Source: JBAYGJ01 sp041666685 | GTDB taxonomy: Bacteria > Patescibacteriota > Patescibacteriia > UBA10025 > JAHIVO01 | Direction of reading: 5' to 3' | Length of the DNA stretch: 31,426 nt | Assembly: GCA_041666685.1 (NCBI GenBank) | Contig: JBAYGJ010000007.1 | Span: forward strand, 1 to 31,426 | Shown here: piece by piece, positions 7,336-13,800 of the stretch | Numbering within the stretch: position 1 is the stretch's first letter | Layout: each line of letters starts with the position of its first letter | Program-made: the position numbers and the translations under genes | The notes under the pieces: model-generated | Told to the model about the DNA's origin: nothing | The model's input: the letters and a program-made list of their open reading frames with translations, nothing else | The model's database searches: none

Positions 7336-8601
7336 TTATTTCTGATTTTTCATGGCATCCACAATCCGCCCAATAGATAACATATATGTAGCTGAGCGTA
7401 AATCGATTTTTTCAGCCATGGAGATGGCCCAGATAGTGTTAAATTGTTTGACCATCTTTTCTTCCAGTTTTGTATTCACGACTTCCTCGGTCCACCGCTC
7501 ATTATCCAGATTCTGGCGCCACTCGAAATAGCTGACCGTGACGCCGCCGGCATTAGCCAGCACATCCGGTACTATATAGATCCCTTTCTTGAACAAAACC
7601 GAGTCAGCTTCTGGCGTAATCGGGCCATTGGCCATTTCCAAAATTATTTTCGCCTTAATCTGACTGGCATTCTTGTCCGTAATCTGGTTTTCCAATGCAG
7701 CCGGGATGAGAACATCGCAATCCGCTTCCAATAACTCCTCATTACTCACCTGATGATATTCTATCTCCTCACACACTGACCCTTTGCAATACACGCCGGC
7801 TAATTTACCGCTGGCCTTTTTGTGTTCCATTACATGTCTCGGATCAACACCACCCGGCACGAGAATCGCGCCTTTTGAATCGGATAATCCAACGATTGTA
7901 TACCCATTTTCATGTAAAATCCTGGCCGTATGGTATCCCACGTTACCGAATCCTTGAACAATAACACGGGTCTTGGCTGGCGTTAAACCGGTTTTTTTCA
8001 GCAGTTCCCTGAGGACAAAAAACCCGCCCTGTGCTGTTGAGTATTCGCGTCCCAGCGAACCTCCGATATCCAGCGGCTTGCCCGTAAAAGCAGCCGGAGA
8101 ATTCTTCCCAGCAAGCTTCGAATATTCGGCCACCATCCAAGACATGATTTTCGGGGTCGTATTCACATCTGGAGCCGGGACGTCCTTTTCCGGGCCTATT
8201 TCATTAAAAAACGACTGCACCCAGCCTCGAGAAAGGCGCTCTAATTCCGCTTCTGACAATTCTTTCGGGTTAACTGTAATCCCACCTTTCCCGCCGCCCA
8301 TAGGAATATCAGCTGCCGCGCATTTCACAGCCATCAAGCAGGCTAATGTCTTCACTTCATCCAAGTCTGCCTCTGGATGAAAACGGATGCCGCCCTTATA
8401 GGGTCCGCGGGCATTATTAAATTGCACACGAAATCCATTAAAAGTCTTTGACGCGCCGGAATCCAAAGTGATGGTAATTGGACGCTCGAGTGTCGCGTCT
8501 GGTTTACTCAACTTCTCAACAAATGAAGAATCTATCTTAAGGCGCCGCGCCGTTTCTTGAATCTTTTTTACGACATTATCAAAAGAATGAATCTTAGCCA
8601 T
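7336..8601 (-). CDS. gdhA: Glu/Leu/Phe/Val dehydrogenase (glutamate dehydrogenase type)
   Basis: A 421-residue, full-length enzyme. Family signatures: PMGGGKGGI with catalytic Lys105, substrate-site Lys93 (CLMAVKCA), APDVNT with Asp145, and the Rossmann motif GFGNVG (217-222). The ANAGGVTVSYFEW block near residue 350 is also typical. It interconverts glutamate with 2-oxoglutarate and ammonia. Coenzyme preference cannot be read safely. It is the last gene of the repressor-trxA-trxB-aminotransferase-gdhA unit, 16 bases after the aminotransferase. The pair could couple transamination to glutamate recycling, which matters in a cell expected to have reduced amino-acid metabolism. No clear Shine-Dalgarno is seen. 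Confidence 0.95.
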   Translation of the reverse strand: MAKIHSFDNVVKKIQETARRLKIDSSFVEKLSKPDATLERPITITLDSGASKTFNGFRVQFNNARGPYKGGIRFHPEADLDEVKTLACLMAVKCAAADIPMGGGKGGITVNPKELSEAELERLSRGWVQSFFNEIGPEKDVPAPDVNTTPKIMSWMVAEYSKLAGKNSPAAFTGKPLDIGGSLGREYSTAQGGFFVLRELLKKTGLTPAKTRVIVQGFGNVGYHTARILHENGYTIVGLSDSKGAILVPGGVDPRHVMEHKKASGKLAGVYCKGSVCEEIEYHQVSNEELLEADCDVLIPAALENQITDKNASQIKAKIILEMANGPITPEADSVLFKKGIYIVPDVLANAGGVTVSYFEWRQNLDNERWTEEVVNTKLEEKMVKQFNTIWAISMAEKIDLRSATYMLSIGRIVDAMKNQK

Positions 8602-8617
8602 ACGTAGTTAGTAGTAT

Positions 8618-9820
8618 TTAGTTAATTAACTGATAACGTGCCAGCGCGATCTGCAACAACCCAAGGGCACGTTTTAGTTTTGGTAATGATAATACGTATG
8701 CCAGTCTGACTTCATTTCTGCCTTTGCCTTTGGATACGTAGAATCCGCTGCCTGGCGCGAGCATGATCGTCTCGTTGTTTTCATGGAATTCTTCCAGCAG
8801 CCATCGACAGAAATGTTCCGAATCCCTGACCGGCAGAGGGACGAAAGAATAATACGCGCCTTCGGGAGATATGAATTTTTTCCCTAAAAACTTCGACAGC
8901 ATCGAGCAGGCCAACAGTCGTCGTTTTCTGTACTCCCGGAGGATAGGGGCAAAGTACAGACGCGGCGAACGCAACAACGGGATAGCAGCCAGTTGCTCTA
9001 ATGTGGGAGCGGCCAGCCTGGCTTGGGCAAATTTCAATGCAGCTTCAACGATATCCTTGTTTTTGCTGGCCAGGCATCCGATACGTGCGCCACAGACATT
9101 GAACCTTTTTGAAATGCTGTCCACCATTATCACCCGTTCGTGCAATGACCGGAATGTGGCCAGACTGATATGCCGGTGGGCACCAAATACGAGCTCACGG
9201 TAAGTCTCATCGGCAATAATAAATAAATTATATCGCTTGGCCAGTCTGGCGATCGTGGCAAGCTCTGCACGCGTGGAAACAGTACCGGTCGGATTAGCCG
9301 GATTACATAGCAGAATCGCACGGGACCGTGGACTGATTTTGGCCTTAATCTCTTTTTCTGGAGGAAGATGATAATTGTGCCTGGCATCAAGCGTCACCGG
9401 AACCAGTTTTATACCAGCCTCAGCCGCAAAGGTGATGTAATTAGGATATAACGGCTCAAACACAATTATTTCGTCGCCGGCATCGGCGGCTGCCAGCATG
9501 GCGAATTGTATGGCCTCGCTTCCGCCGGTTGTGACAATGATCTCGTCAGCATTAAATGAGATGCCGGAAGCCCGGTAATATTTCTGCCACGCGGTAAGTA
9601 CGTCGGGGAATCCCGCCGACGGTGCATACGCAACCGTTTTCCTCATGGCCTGTTCTAATCCATGAAAAAATGATCGAGGCGTAGCCAAGTCCGACTGACC
9701 GATATTAAGTCGGTAGACGGTTTTACCCTCTTGCCCAGCCTTTTCCGCGTACGCGTGCAATTTCCGGATGGGAGACGAGGGGATGCGCTGCGCCCGAACA
9801 GATGCTGGCCTGTTTTTCAT
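8618..9820 (-). CDS. PLP-dependent class I/II aminotransferase (aspartate/aromatic aminotransferase-like)
   Basis: A 400-residue fold-type I aminotransferase. Visible motifs: TTGGSEAIQFAML (97-109) for phosphate binding, NPANPTG with Asn176, DETYREL with Asp204 and Tyr207, SISKRFNVCGARIGC with the PLP-binding Lys238 and Arg246. The C-terminal substrate arginine should be in NEVRLAYVLS. It would move an amino group between an amino acid and 2-oxoglutarate; the preferred substrate cannot be deduced. It starts 6 bases after trxB and is followed by gdhA at 16 bases, so co-transcription and a shared glutamate/2-oxoglutarate pool are likely. Confidence 0.92.
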   Translation of the reverse strand: MKNRPASVRAQRIPSSPIRKLHAYAEKAGQEGKTVYRLNIGQSDLATPRSFFHGLEQAMRKTVAYAPSAGFPDVLTAWQKYYRASGISFNADEIIVTTGGSEAIQFAMLAAADAGDEIIVFEPLYPNYITFAAEAGIKLVPVTLDARHNYHLPPEKEIKAKISPRSRAILLCNPANPTGTVSTRAELATIARLAKRYNLFIIADETYRELVFGAHRHISLATFRSLHERVIMVDSISKRFNVCGARIGCLASKNKDIVEAALKFAQARLAAPTLEQLAAIPLLRSPRLYFAPILREYRKRRLLACSMLSKFLGKKFISPEGAYYSFVPLPVRDSEHFCRWLLEEFHENNETIMLAPGSGFYVSKGKGRNEVRLAYVLSLPKLKRALGLLQIALARYQLIN

Positions 9821-9826
9821 TATTTT

Positions 9827-10786
9827 CTAATTACTTTTTGCTGCTTTCCAATCAATCATAACCGCCCGTTTGCCTTGTTTTTGCTGCAGGTATTTATAGG
9901 CCTGAAGAGCGGCCTTGCACCCCTCACCGGCGGATACAACAATCTGCTTATAGGTGACGGTTGTAACGTCTCCCGCGGCAAAAATGCCTGGCACCGACGT
10001 TTCATTATTTGGCGAAATAATTATCTGGCTCTGTTGATCAACGGCTACAAGCCCCTTGATACAATCCGCCTTTACGACGTACCCAATTTCCACAAATATC
10101 CCATCCACTTCAAAAGTCCGCATTTTAGTGGGGTCAACTGCATCTGTAGAAATCAGAGATTCAACTTTGGTCGTACCGGTTATCTCCTTGGCAACGGCAT
10201 TGAAAACAACCTCGATGTTCTTTTTTCCGGACAATTGGCTGGTCAGCACTTCCTCGCCCTTCAGTTCGCTGCCACGGATCAGGAGATGCACTTGACTCAC
10301 GATATCGGACAGATACAGGGCCGCACTGACACCAGAATTTCCGCCACCGACCACGGCAACTCGTTTATTCTTGAACAACGGGCCGTCGCATGTGGCACAG
10401 TAGGTCACCCCTCGTCCGATCAGCTCTTCTTCACCGGGAATATCGAGATGCCGATGTGAAAGTCCGAAGGCTAAAATAATGGTCTTTGCCATGTATTCCT
10501 GGCTTGCTGTTTTTACTGAAAATATTTCCCCGCTTTTTACGATTTTTTTCACTTCGTCAAAAACAAACTCTGAGCCTGTTTTTTCGGCTTGTTTATGGAA
10601 TTTTGTCATCAACTCCGGTCCAGTAATAGATTCATAACCGGGATAATTCTCGATAATATCCGTTGTCGATGCTTGACCGCCAATATCCTGTGAAATCACC
10701 AAAGTTTTCATAGCTCGACGCGTAGCATAGATTGCGGCGGTCAATCCGGCTGCCCCGCCACCGACAATAATAACATCATATTCCAT
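9827..10786 (-). CDS. trxB: Thioredoxin reductase (flavoprotein)
   Basis: A 319-residue, full-length low-molecular-weight thioredoxin reductase. The FAD-binding GGGAAG is at 9-14, the redox disulfide CATC at 130-133, the second dinucleotide motif GGGNSG at 147-152, and the C-terminal FAD block GIFAAGDV is followed by the usual helix (AGEGCKAALQAYKYL). It reduces the thioredoxin encoded 17 bases upstream. One oddity: the HRRxxxR motif that binds the NADPH 2'-phosphate in typical enzymes reads IRGxxxK here (170-176), so NADPH use is uncertain and NADH or another donor is possible. It is the third gene of the operon. Confidence 0.95.
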   Translation of the reverse strand: MEYDVIIVGGGAAGLTAAIYATRRAMKTLVISQDIGGQASTTDIIENYPGYESITGPELMTKFHKQAEKTGSEFVFDEVKKIVKSGEIFSVKTASQEYMAKTIILAFGLSHRHLDIPGEEELIGRGVTYCATCDGPLFKNKRVAVVGGGNSGVSAALYLSDIVSQVHLLIRGSELKGEEVLTSQLSGKKNIEVVFNAVAKEITGTTKVESLISTDAVDPTKMRTFEVDGIFVEIGYVVKADCIKGLVAVDQQSQIIISPNNETSVPGIFAAGDVTTVTYKQIVVSAGEGCKAALQAYKYLQQKQGKRAVMIDWKAAKSN

Positions 10787-10803
10787 ATGAATATTTTGAT
10801 TAT

Positions 10804-11127
10804 TTATGCCAAAACTTTATTGATTTGTTCAGTCAGCTGGGCCTTTTGCTGCAAACCGATGCCTTGCCAAACGATTTTACCTTGTTTAAAAATTGCCAGC
10901 GTCGGTATGCTCATTACGCCATATTGCTGGGCTTTTGAAGGATTTTGGTCTACCTCAAGTTTACCAATTTTTGCCTTTCCTTCAAAAGCTTTGGCAACCT
11001 CCTCAACAATCGGGCCCTGCATCTTGCATGGTCCGCACCATTCCGCCCAGAAATCAACTAATACGGGCGTAGGGGACTGTAACACTTCCTGATCAAAATT
11101 TTGGTCTGTCAAAATGACTTCAGACAT
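10804..11127 (-). CDS. trxA: Thioredoxin
   Basis: A 107-residue, full-length thioredoxin with the active site WCGPC at 30-34, the buried Asp of the DFWAEW strand, and the cis-proline segment SIPTLAIF. It is a cytoplasmic dithiol reductant, recycled by the reductase encoded next to it. It starts 7 bases after the CsoR/CstR-like repressor, so it is the first enzyme gene of that operon and should be derepressed with it. Confidence 0.97.
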   Translation of the reverse strand: MSEVILTDQNFDQEVLQSPTPVLVDFWAEWCGPCKMQGPIVEEVAKAFEGKAKIGKLEVDQNPSKAQQYGVMSIPTLAIFKQGKIVWQGIGLQQKAQLTEQINKVLA

Positions 11128-11134
11128 AATTTTT

Positions 11135-11410
11135 TTACGTTAGTTTAAATAAATTATTAGCGATAATTTGCAAATCTTTCAGTTGTCTTTGGGGATCCTT
11201 ATTATTTATAAAGCAATGGCTTGATTCGTTATTCAAAATTAACAAGCCAAGTTTTTCCAGGGAAGCCCTTGCTGCCATCAATTGGGTAATTATTTCTGTG
11301 CACTCTCGATTTTCGTCAAGCATTTTATCCAGGCCATTTAGCTGGCCAATAATCCTATGTAAATGATTACGCATTTCTGGAGAATTTGATTTTTTGCTAA
11401 TATTAGTCAT
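11135..11410 (-). CDS. CsoR/RcnR/CstR-family (DUF156) repressor, probably a CstR-like thiol/persulfide sensor
   Basis: A 91-residue all-helical repressor with family blocks MRNHLHRIIGQLNGLDKML and CTEIITQLMAARASLEKLGLLIL. The two sensor cysteines are present (Cys37, Cys66). The copper-ligand histidine of CsoR, four residues before the second cysteine, is glutamate here (Glu62). Loss of that histidine with both cysteines kept is the pattern of CstR, which senses persulfides by cross-linking the two cysteines. A palindromic operator covers its own promoter, so autoregulation is likely. It heads the operon with trxA, trxB, an aminotransferase and gdhA, which favours a thiol-redox or sulfur signal. 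Family is firm; the ligand is inferred. Confidence 0.88.
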   Translation of the reverse strand: MTNISKKSNSPEMRNHLHRIIGQLNGLDKMLDENRECTEIITQLMAARASLEKLGLLILNNESSHCFINNKDPQRQLKDLQIIANNLFKLT

Positions 11411-11416
11411 ATTTGC

Positions 11417-11433
11417 ATACCCTACGGGGGTAT
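11417..11433. promoter_or_regulatory. CsoR/CstR-type operator
   Basis: ATACCC (11417-11422) and GGGTAT (11428-11433) form an inverted repeat with a G/C-rich centre, the usual form of CsoR/CstR operators. It lies 7 bases upstream of the repressor's start codon, over the expected transcription start. The GTAGGG that may serve as ribosome-binding site is inside it. Confidence 0.8.
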
Positions 11434-11439
11434 AAGGTT

Positions 11440-11467
11440 ATTTTATACTTTTCCTTTTTTTTGTCAA
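11440..11467 (-). promoter_or_regulatory. Promoter of the repressor-trxA-trxB-aminotransferase-gdhA operon
   Basis: On the minus strand a perfect TTGACA (11462-11467), a 16-base spacer, then TAAAAT (11440-11445). The operator at 11417-11433 starts 7 bases downstream of the -10, so a bound repressor would block initiation or escape. Confidence 0.75.
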
Positions 11468-11473
11468 GTACAC

Positions 11474-11494
11474 AAAACGCCCTTCGTAAGGGCG
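11474..11494 (-). terminator. Terminator after the 2-hydroxyacid dehydrogenase-like gene
   Basis: CGCCCTT (11478-11484) and AAGGGCG (11488-11494) form a 7-bp stem with a 3-base loop, followed on the minus strand by only four Ts. It separates this gene from the redox operon, whose -35 lies immediately beyond. Confidence 0.7.
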
Positions 11495-11511
11495 AGAGGA
11501 TATATATTTTT

Positions 11512-12414
11512 CTAAGTAGCTGCCAGGTAACTTTTTATGTTATGTAAAAACTTTTCACTCAAACGTTGTCGTGATTCTATAGTTATGCCCGCAATTGGGT
11601 CGCTCAGGCCAATTACACGATCCGGGACCACGTCACCAAAAAAATCTTTCTTGTTTATATCGCAAATGTAATAATTTTCTTTTTTTTCAATCCATGTTTG
11701 AAACGCATTCCTGTCGACAACGGCTCCTAAGGACGTATCAACTAACACGGTATTGGGTCGGATAATCCTAAACTCATCCTCACTCAGGATAGCTAGATTC
11801 TTTGGCACGTGGAGTGAAATAATATCTGAAATCATAAGAATATCATGCAATTTCTTATAAACCAGCCCTTTTTCTTCCCATTCAGACTTACGCGACCTGG
11901 AGTAGTAATAAACCATCATCCCAAATCCTAGTGCCAATCGAGCCACTTCCTGACCAACAGCACCAAGTCCAACAATACCTATTGCCCTACGAAATAATTC
12001 TGATGGCTGCTTTTTCCATTGATATTTCCCATAACCTCTAAAAAGGATTAGTAGCTGCATAAATATGTATTCAGCAGTTGCCTCATCACCATAATCAGTA
12101 ACGTTTCTAAGTGTAATCCCGCGCTTCTCAACAGCTTGAATATCAATGTTTGCTAAGCTTGTGCCACAAATACCGATATATTTTATATTTTTGGCAGATG
12201 CAAGGATTCCTTCATTTATTGTTGTAACCCACGAACCAATTACAGCATCAGCGTCCCCAATCCTCTTAATATATTCATCTTTACTACCTGCATTACCTGT
12301 AGGAAATCGAATTTTTTCCACTGAGAGTTCCTGAAGCTTAGCCTCAGCCTCATCCGTTATCTTAATATGATCGACTACAGATATCTTGTTAAATTTAATC
12401 ATAAAACGGGCCAT
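11512..12414 (-). CDS. D-isomer-specific 2-hydroxyacid dehydrogenase-fold protein lacking the catalytic residues
   Basis: A 300-residue protein with the two-domain NAD-dependent 2-hydroxyacid dehydrogenase layout. The Rossmann motif GLGAVG (149-154) is intact, as are the strand-helix patterns around it (VYYYSRSRKS, SDIISLHVP). The catalytic triad is not. The arginine of the usual TARG motif is Leu229 (DTSLG), the histidine of PHIAG is Asp272 (SDPIAG), and no glutamate is found at the DVxxxEP position (DINKKDFFGD). It may bind NAD without acting as a dehydrogenase, or act on another substrate. The gene is flanked by a terminator and tRNAs. It appears more AT-rich than its neighbours, judged by eye. 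ATG at 12414 or at codon 5 could start it; no Shine-Dalgarno is seen. Confidence 0.85.
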   Translation of the reverse strand: MARFMIKFNKISVVDHIKITDEAEAKLQELSVEKIRFPTGNAGSKDEYIKRIGDADAVIGSWVTTINEGILASAKNIKYIGICGTSLANIDIQAVEKRGITLRNVTDYGDEATAEYIFMQLLILFRGYGKYQWKKQPSELFRRAIGIVGLGAVGQEVARLALGFGMMVYYYSRSRKSEWEEKGLVYKKLHDILMISDIISLHVPKNLAILSEDEFRIIRPNTVLVDTSLGAVVDRNAFQTWIEKKENYYICDINKKDFFGDVVPDRVIGLSDPIAGITIESRQRLSEKFLHNIKSYLAAT

Positions 12415-12437
12415 TTATGGCTTAATAATAGTAATAA

Positions 12438-12513
12438 TGGTGGACCTCAGGGGGCTCGAACCCCTCACCTCTTCCATGCCATGGAAGCGCTCTACCAAAT
12501 GAGCTAGAGGCCC
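12438..12513 (-). tRNA. tRNA-Ala(GGC)
   Basis: A 76-base cloverleaf with encoded CCA. The anticodon stem CTTCC/GGAAG encloses the loop ATGGCAT, giving anticodon GGC. The acceptor stem contains the G3-U70 wobble pair, the main alanine identity element. T arm and D arm are regular. Confidence 0.96.
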
Positions 12514-12525
12514 ACGAACTTAAGT

Positions 12526-12554
12526 ATATTATCAATAATTCTCAATAAATACAA
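12526..12554 (-). promoter_or_regulatory. Promoter for tRNA-Ala(GGC)
   Basis: On the minus strand TTGTAT (12549-12554), a 17-base spacer, then TAATAT (12526-12531), ending 12 bases before the mature tRNA 5' end. It lies just downstream of the first parS-like site. Confidence 0.5.
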
Positions 12555-12568
12555 GTCTACTATTTGAC

Positions 12569-12584
12569 TGTTCCACGTGGAACA
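12569..12584. other. parS-like ParB-binding site 1
   Basis: TGTTCCACGTGGAACA is a perfect 16-bp palindrome. It matches the bacterial chromosomal parS consensus TGTTNCACGTGNAACA at every fixed position. It sits in the spacer between two tRNA genes, outside any coding sequence. Confidence 0.85.
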
Positions 12585-12594
12585 TCTTTTTTCC

Positions 12595-12668
12595 TGGTGG
12601 ACCTGGGGAGAATCGAACTCCCGTCTGAGCAATGCGAATGCCCTGTACTACCACTGTACGACAGGCCC
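12595..12668 (-). tRNA. tRNA-Ala(CGC)
   Basis: A 74-base cloverleaf with encoded CCA. The anticodon stem GGGCA/TGCTC encloses the loop TTCGCAT, giving anticodon CGC. The acceptor stem again has G3-U70, supporting alanine. The D arm is short (GTAC/GTAC, 7-base loop). Confidence 0.88.
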
Positions 12669-12690
12669 AGTTGTTAAAGCTATTTTACTT

Positions 12691-12762
12691 TGCCCTCGAG
12701 AGGAATCGAACCTCTATCTATCCCTTAGGACGGGATTGTTCTATCCATTGAACTATGAGGGC
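12691..12762 (-). tRNA. tRNA-Arg(CCT)
   Basis: A 72-base cloverleaf. The anticodon stem ATCCC/GGGAT encloses GTCCTAA, giving anticodon CCT. Unlike the other three tRNAs here it has no encoded CCA (the 3' flank reads AAG after the discriminator A), so CCA must be added enzymatically. The seventh acceptor pair is an A-C mismatch. Confidence 0.92.
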
Positions 12763-12781
12763 ATGTAATCCACCCCGACGT

Positions 12782-12809
12782 ATTGTCGGTGCTCCGACCA
12801 AAAAGTCAA
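12782..12809 (-). promoter_or_regulatory. Possible promoter for the tRNA-Arg/tRNA-Ala(CGC) pair
   Basis: On the minus strand TTGACT (12804-12809), a 16-base spacer, then a weak GACAAT (12782-12787), about 20 bases before the mature tRNA-Arg. A weaker alternative with TTGACG lies at 12896-12901. The rest of the 12763-12969 spacer shows nothing I recognise apart from a small CCGAC/GTCGG hairpin at 12775-12789. Confidence 0.4.
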
Positions 12810-12969
12810 AGTTAACTATCGATTCTCATTCCTGCTGCTGCGAGACTATAAGTGGGTATTTACTACGTTCGTTTTTAAAGAAATTCTGACTGAAACGTCA
12901 AGATAAGGGTATTAGGGTAAAAGCGCTTATTTACTTATACTTACTCAAATTCGATGAGATTTTTATACT

Positions 12970-12985
12970 TGTTCCACGTGGAACA
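12970..12985. other. parS-like ParB-binding site 2
   Basis: The same 16-bp palindrome TGTTCCACGTGGAACA, here embedded in a longer perfect palindrome spanning 12967-12988. It lies 386 bp (start to start 401 bp) from site 1 and ends 6 bp before the stop of the small membrane protein gene. Two exact matches this close together are very unlikely by chance. Confidence 0.87.
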
Positions 12986-12991
12986 AGTTAC

Positions 12992-13279
12992 TTACTGCTT
13001 AATTACTAGCGAAGTTATTTTTTCGGCAATGATCTGAACTTTATCCGACTTCATATCTAGGAACATCAAACTAAAGATAATAAGCAGCAATACCGTAACC
13101 AATATGATTACCCGTGTCAGATCTTTTTTTATGTATATGTGTTGCTCCAATTCAGCTGCATTGTCCTGTGCGTTAATTTGAGACGGCTGAGTGACTGTCG
13201 GCGCTTGGTAGGACGAGCCGGTTGACTGTAAGTGCTCCATACCTTGAAAAAATTTTCTTTTTCTCTTATCTTTGGACAT
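12992..13279 (-). CDS. Small single-pass membrane protein of unknown function
   Basis: A 95-residue protein. The N-terminus is basic (MSKDKRKRKFF), followed by a polar, Gln/Ser/Thr-rich stretch (about 15-50). One strongly hydrophobic segment comes next (VIILVTVLLLIIFSLMFLDM, about 58-77) and then a short amphipathic tail. The basic N-terminus suggests it stays in the cytoplasm, with the tail outside. It is the last leftward gene before the strand switch; bactofilin starts divergently 124 bases away, and the second parS-like site touches its 3' end. No Shine-Dalgarno is seen and I recognise no family. Confidence 0.65.
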   Translation of the reverse strand: MSKDKRKRKFFQGMEHLQSTGSSYQAPTVTQPSQINAQDNAAELEQHIYIKKDLTRVIILVTVLLLIIFSLMFLDMKSDKVQIIAEKITSLVIKQ

Positions 13280-13341
13280 GATATATGGTCGTTAATGATC
13301 AATGAATTGAGTTTATACTACTTTTTTTAAAAATACAATTA

Positions 13342-13370
13342 TTGACTTATCACATTAAAAGGCTTAAAAT
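13342..13370 (+). promoter_or_regulatory. Promoter of the bactofilin gene
   Basis: TTGACT (13342-13347), a 17-base spacer, then TAAAAT (13365-13370). The expected start is about 27 bases before ATG 13404. Confidence 0.75.
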
Positions 13371-13403
13371 TACTGCACAAATTTACTATTAATTTTGAAA
13401 ACT

Positions 13404-13796
13404 ATGGCGCTATTTAACTCTGGAGAAGATATCCAAAATAAGGAGGTGGAAACTGTCATCGGTCCATCAGTAAAAGTAGAAGGTAATTTCAAGGGCGATG
13501 GGAACGTGACCGTTGAAGGCATGGTACAGGGAAGCTTGAAAACAAATCATACCTTAAAAATCGGTACAAATGCAAAAATCAAAGCTGAAGTTGAAGCGGC
13601 GAACCTTATGCTATCCGGCGAAATTCGGGGGAATGTAAAAATTTTTGAAAAAGCCACATTACTGAGATCAGCAAAAATTTTTGGAAACCTGGAGACAAAA
13701 GTATTGAGTGTAGAGGAGGGTGCTATCATCAACGGAAAATGTACCATGGTTAAAGATGAGGCAGCGCCTGCAGCGGAAATTAAAAAAATTAAGTAG
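13404..13796 (+). CDS. Bactofilin (polymer-forming cytoskeletal protein)
   Basis: A 130-residue bactofilin-domain protein (DUF583). The core is a right-handed beta-helix of short repeats seen in VKVEGNFKGDGNVTVEGMVQGSLKTNHTLKIGTNAKIKAEVEAANLMLSGEIRGNVKI, with short polar tails, as usual. Bactofilins polymerise without nucleotide into filaments that scaffold cell-wall enzymes or position chromosome-segregation complexes. ATG 13404 is preferred; an in-frame TTG at 13395 would add three residues. It is followed four bases later by the kinase-like gene, so the two are probably one transcript. It lies 419 bp from the nearer parS-like site. Confidence 0.92.
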   Translation: MALFNSGEDIQNKEVETVIGPSVKVEGNFKGDGNVTVEGMVQGSLKTNHTLKIGTNAKIKAEVEAANLMLSGEIRGNVKIFEKATLLRSAKIFGNLETKVLSVEEGAIINGKCTMVKDEAAPAAEIKKIK

Positions 13797-13800
13797 GCTG

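Noticed and set aside
11512..12414. A frameshifted or broken pseudogene of a dehydrogenase
   Set aside because: The frame is open over a full family-length 300 codons with terminator downstream; only the catalytic residues differ.
12763..13403. A replication origin with DnaA boxes
   Set aside because: I found no TTATNCACA cluster on either strand, and dnaA is not present; only the parS-like sites support nearness to an origin.
13720..13800. An upstream start for the kinase-like gene at 13720
   Set aside because: It would overlap the bactofilin reading frame by 77 bases, and the homologous part begins after ATG 13801.
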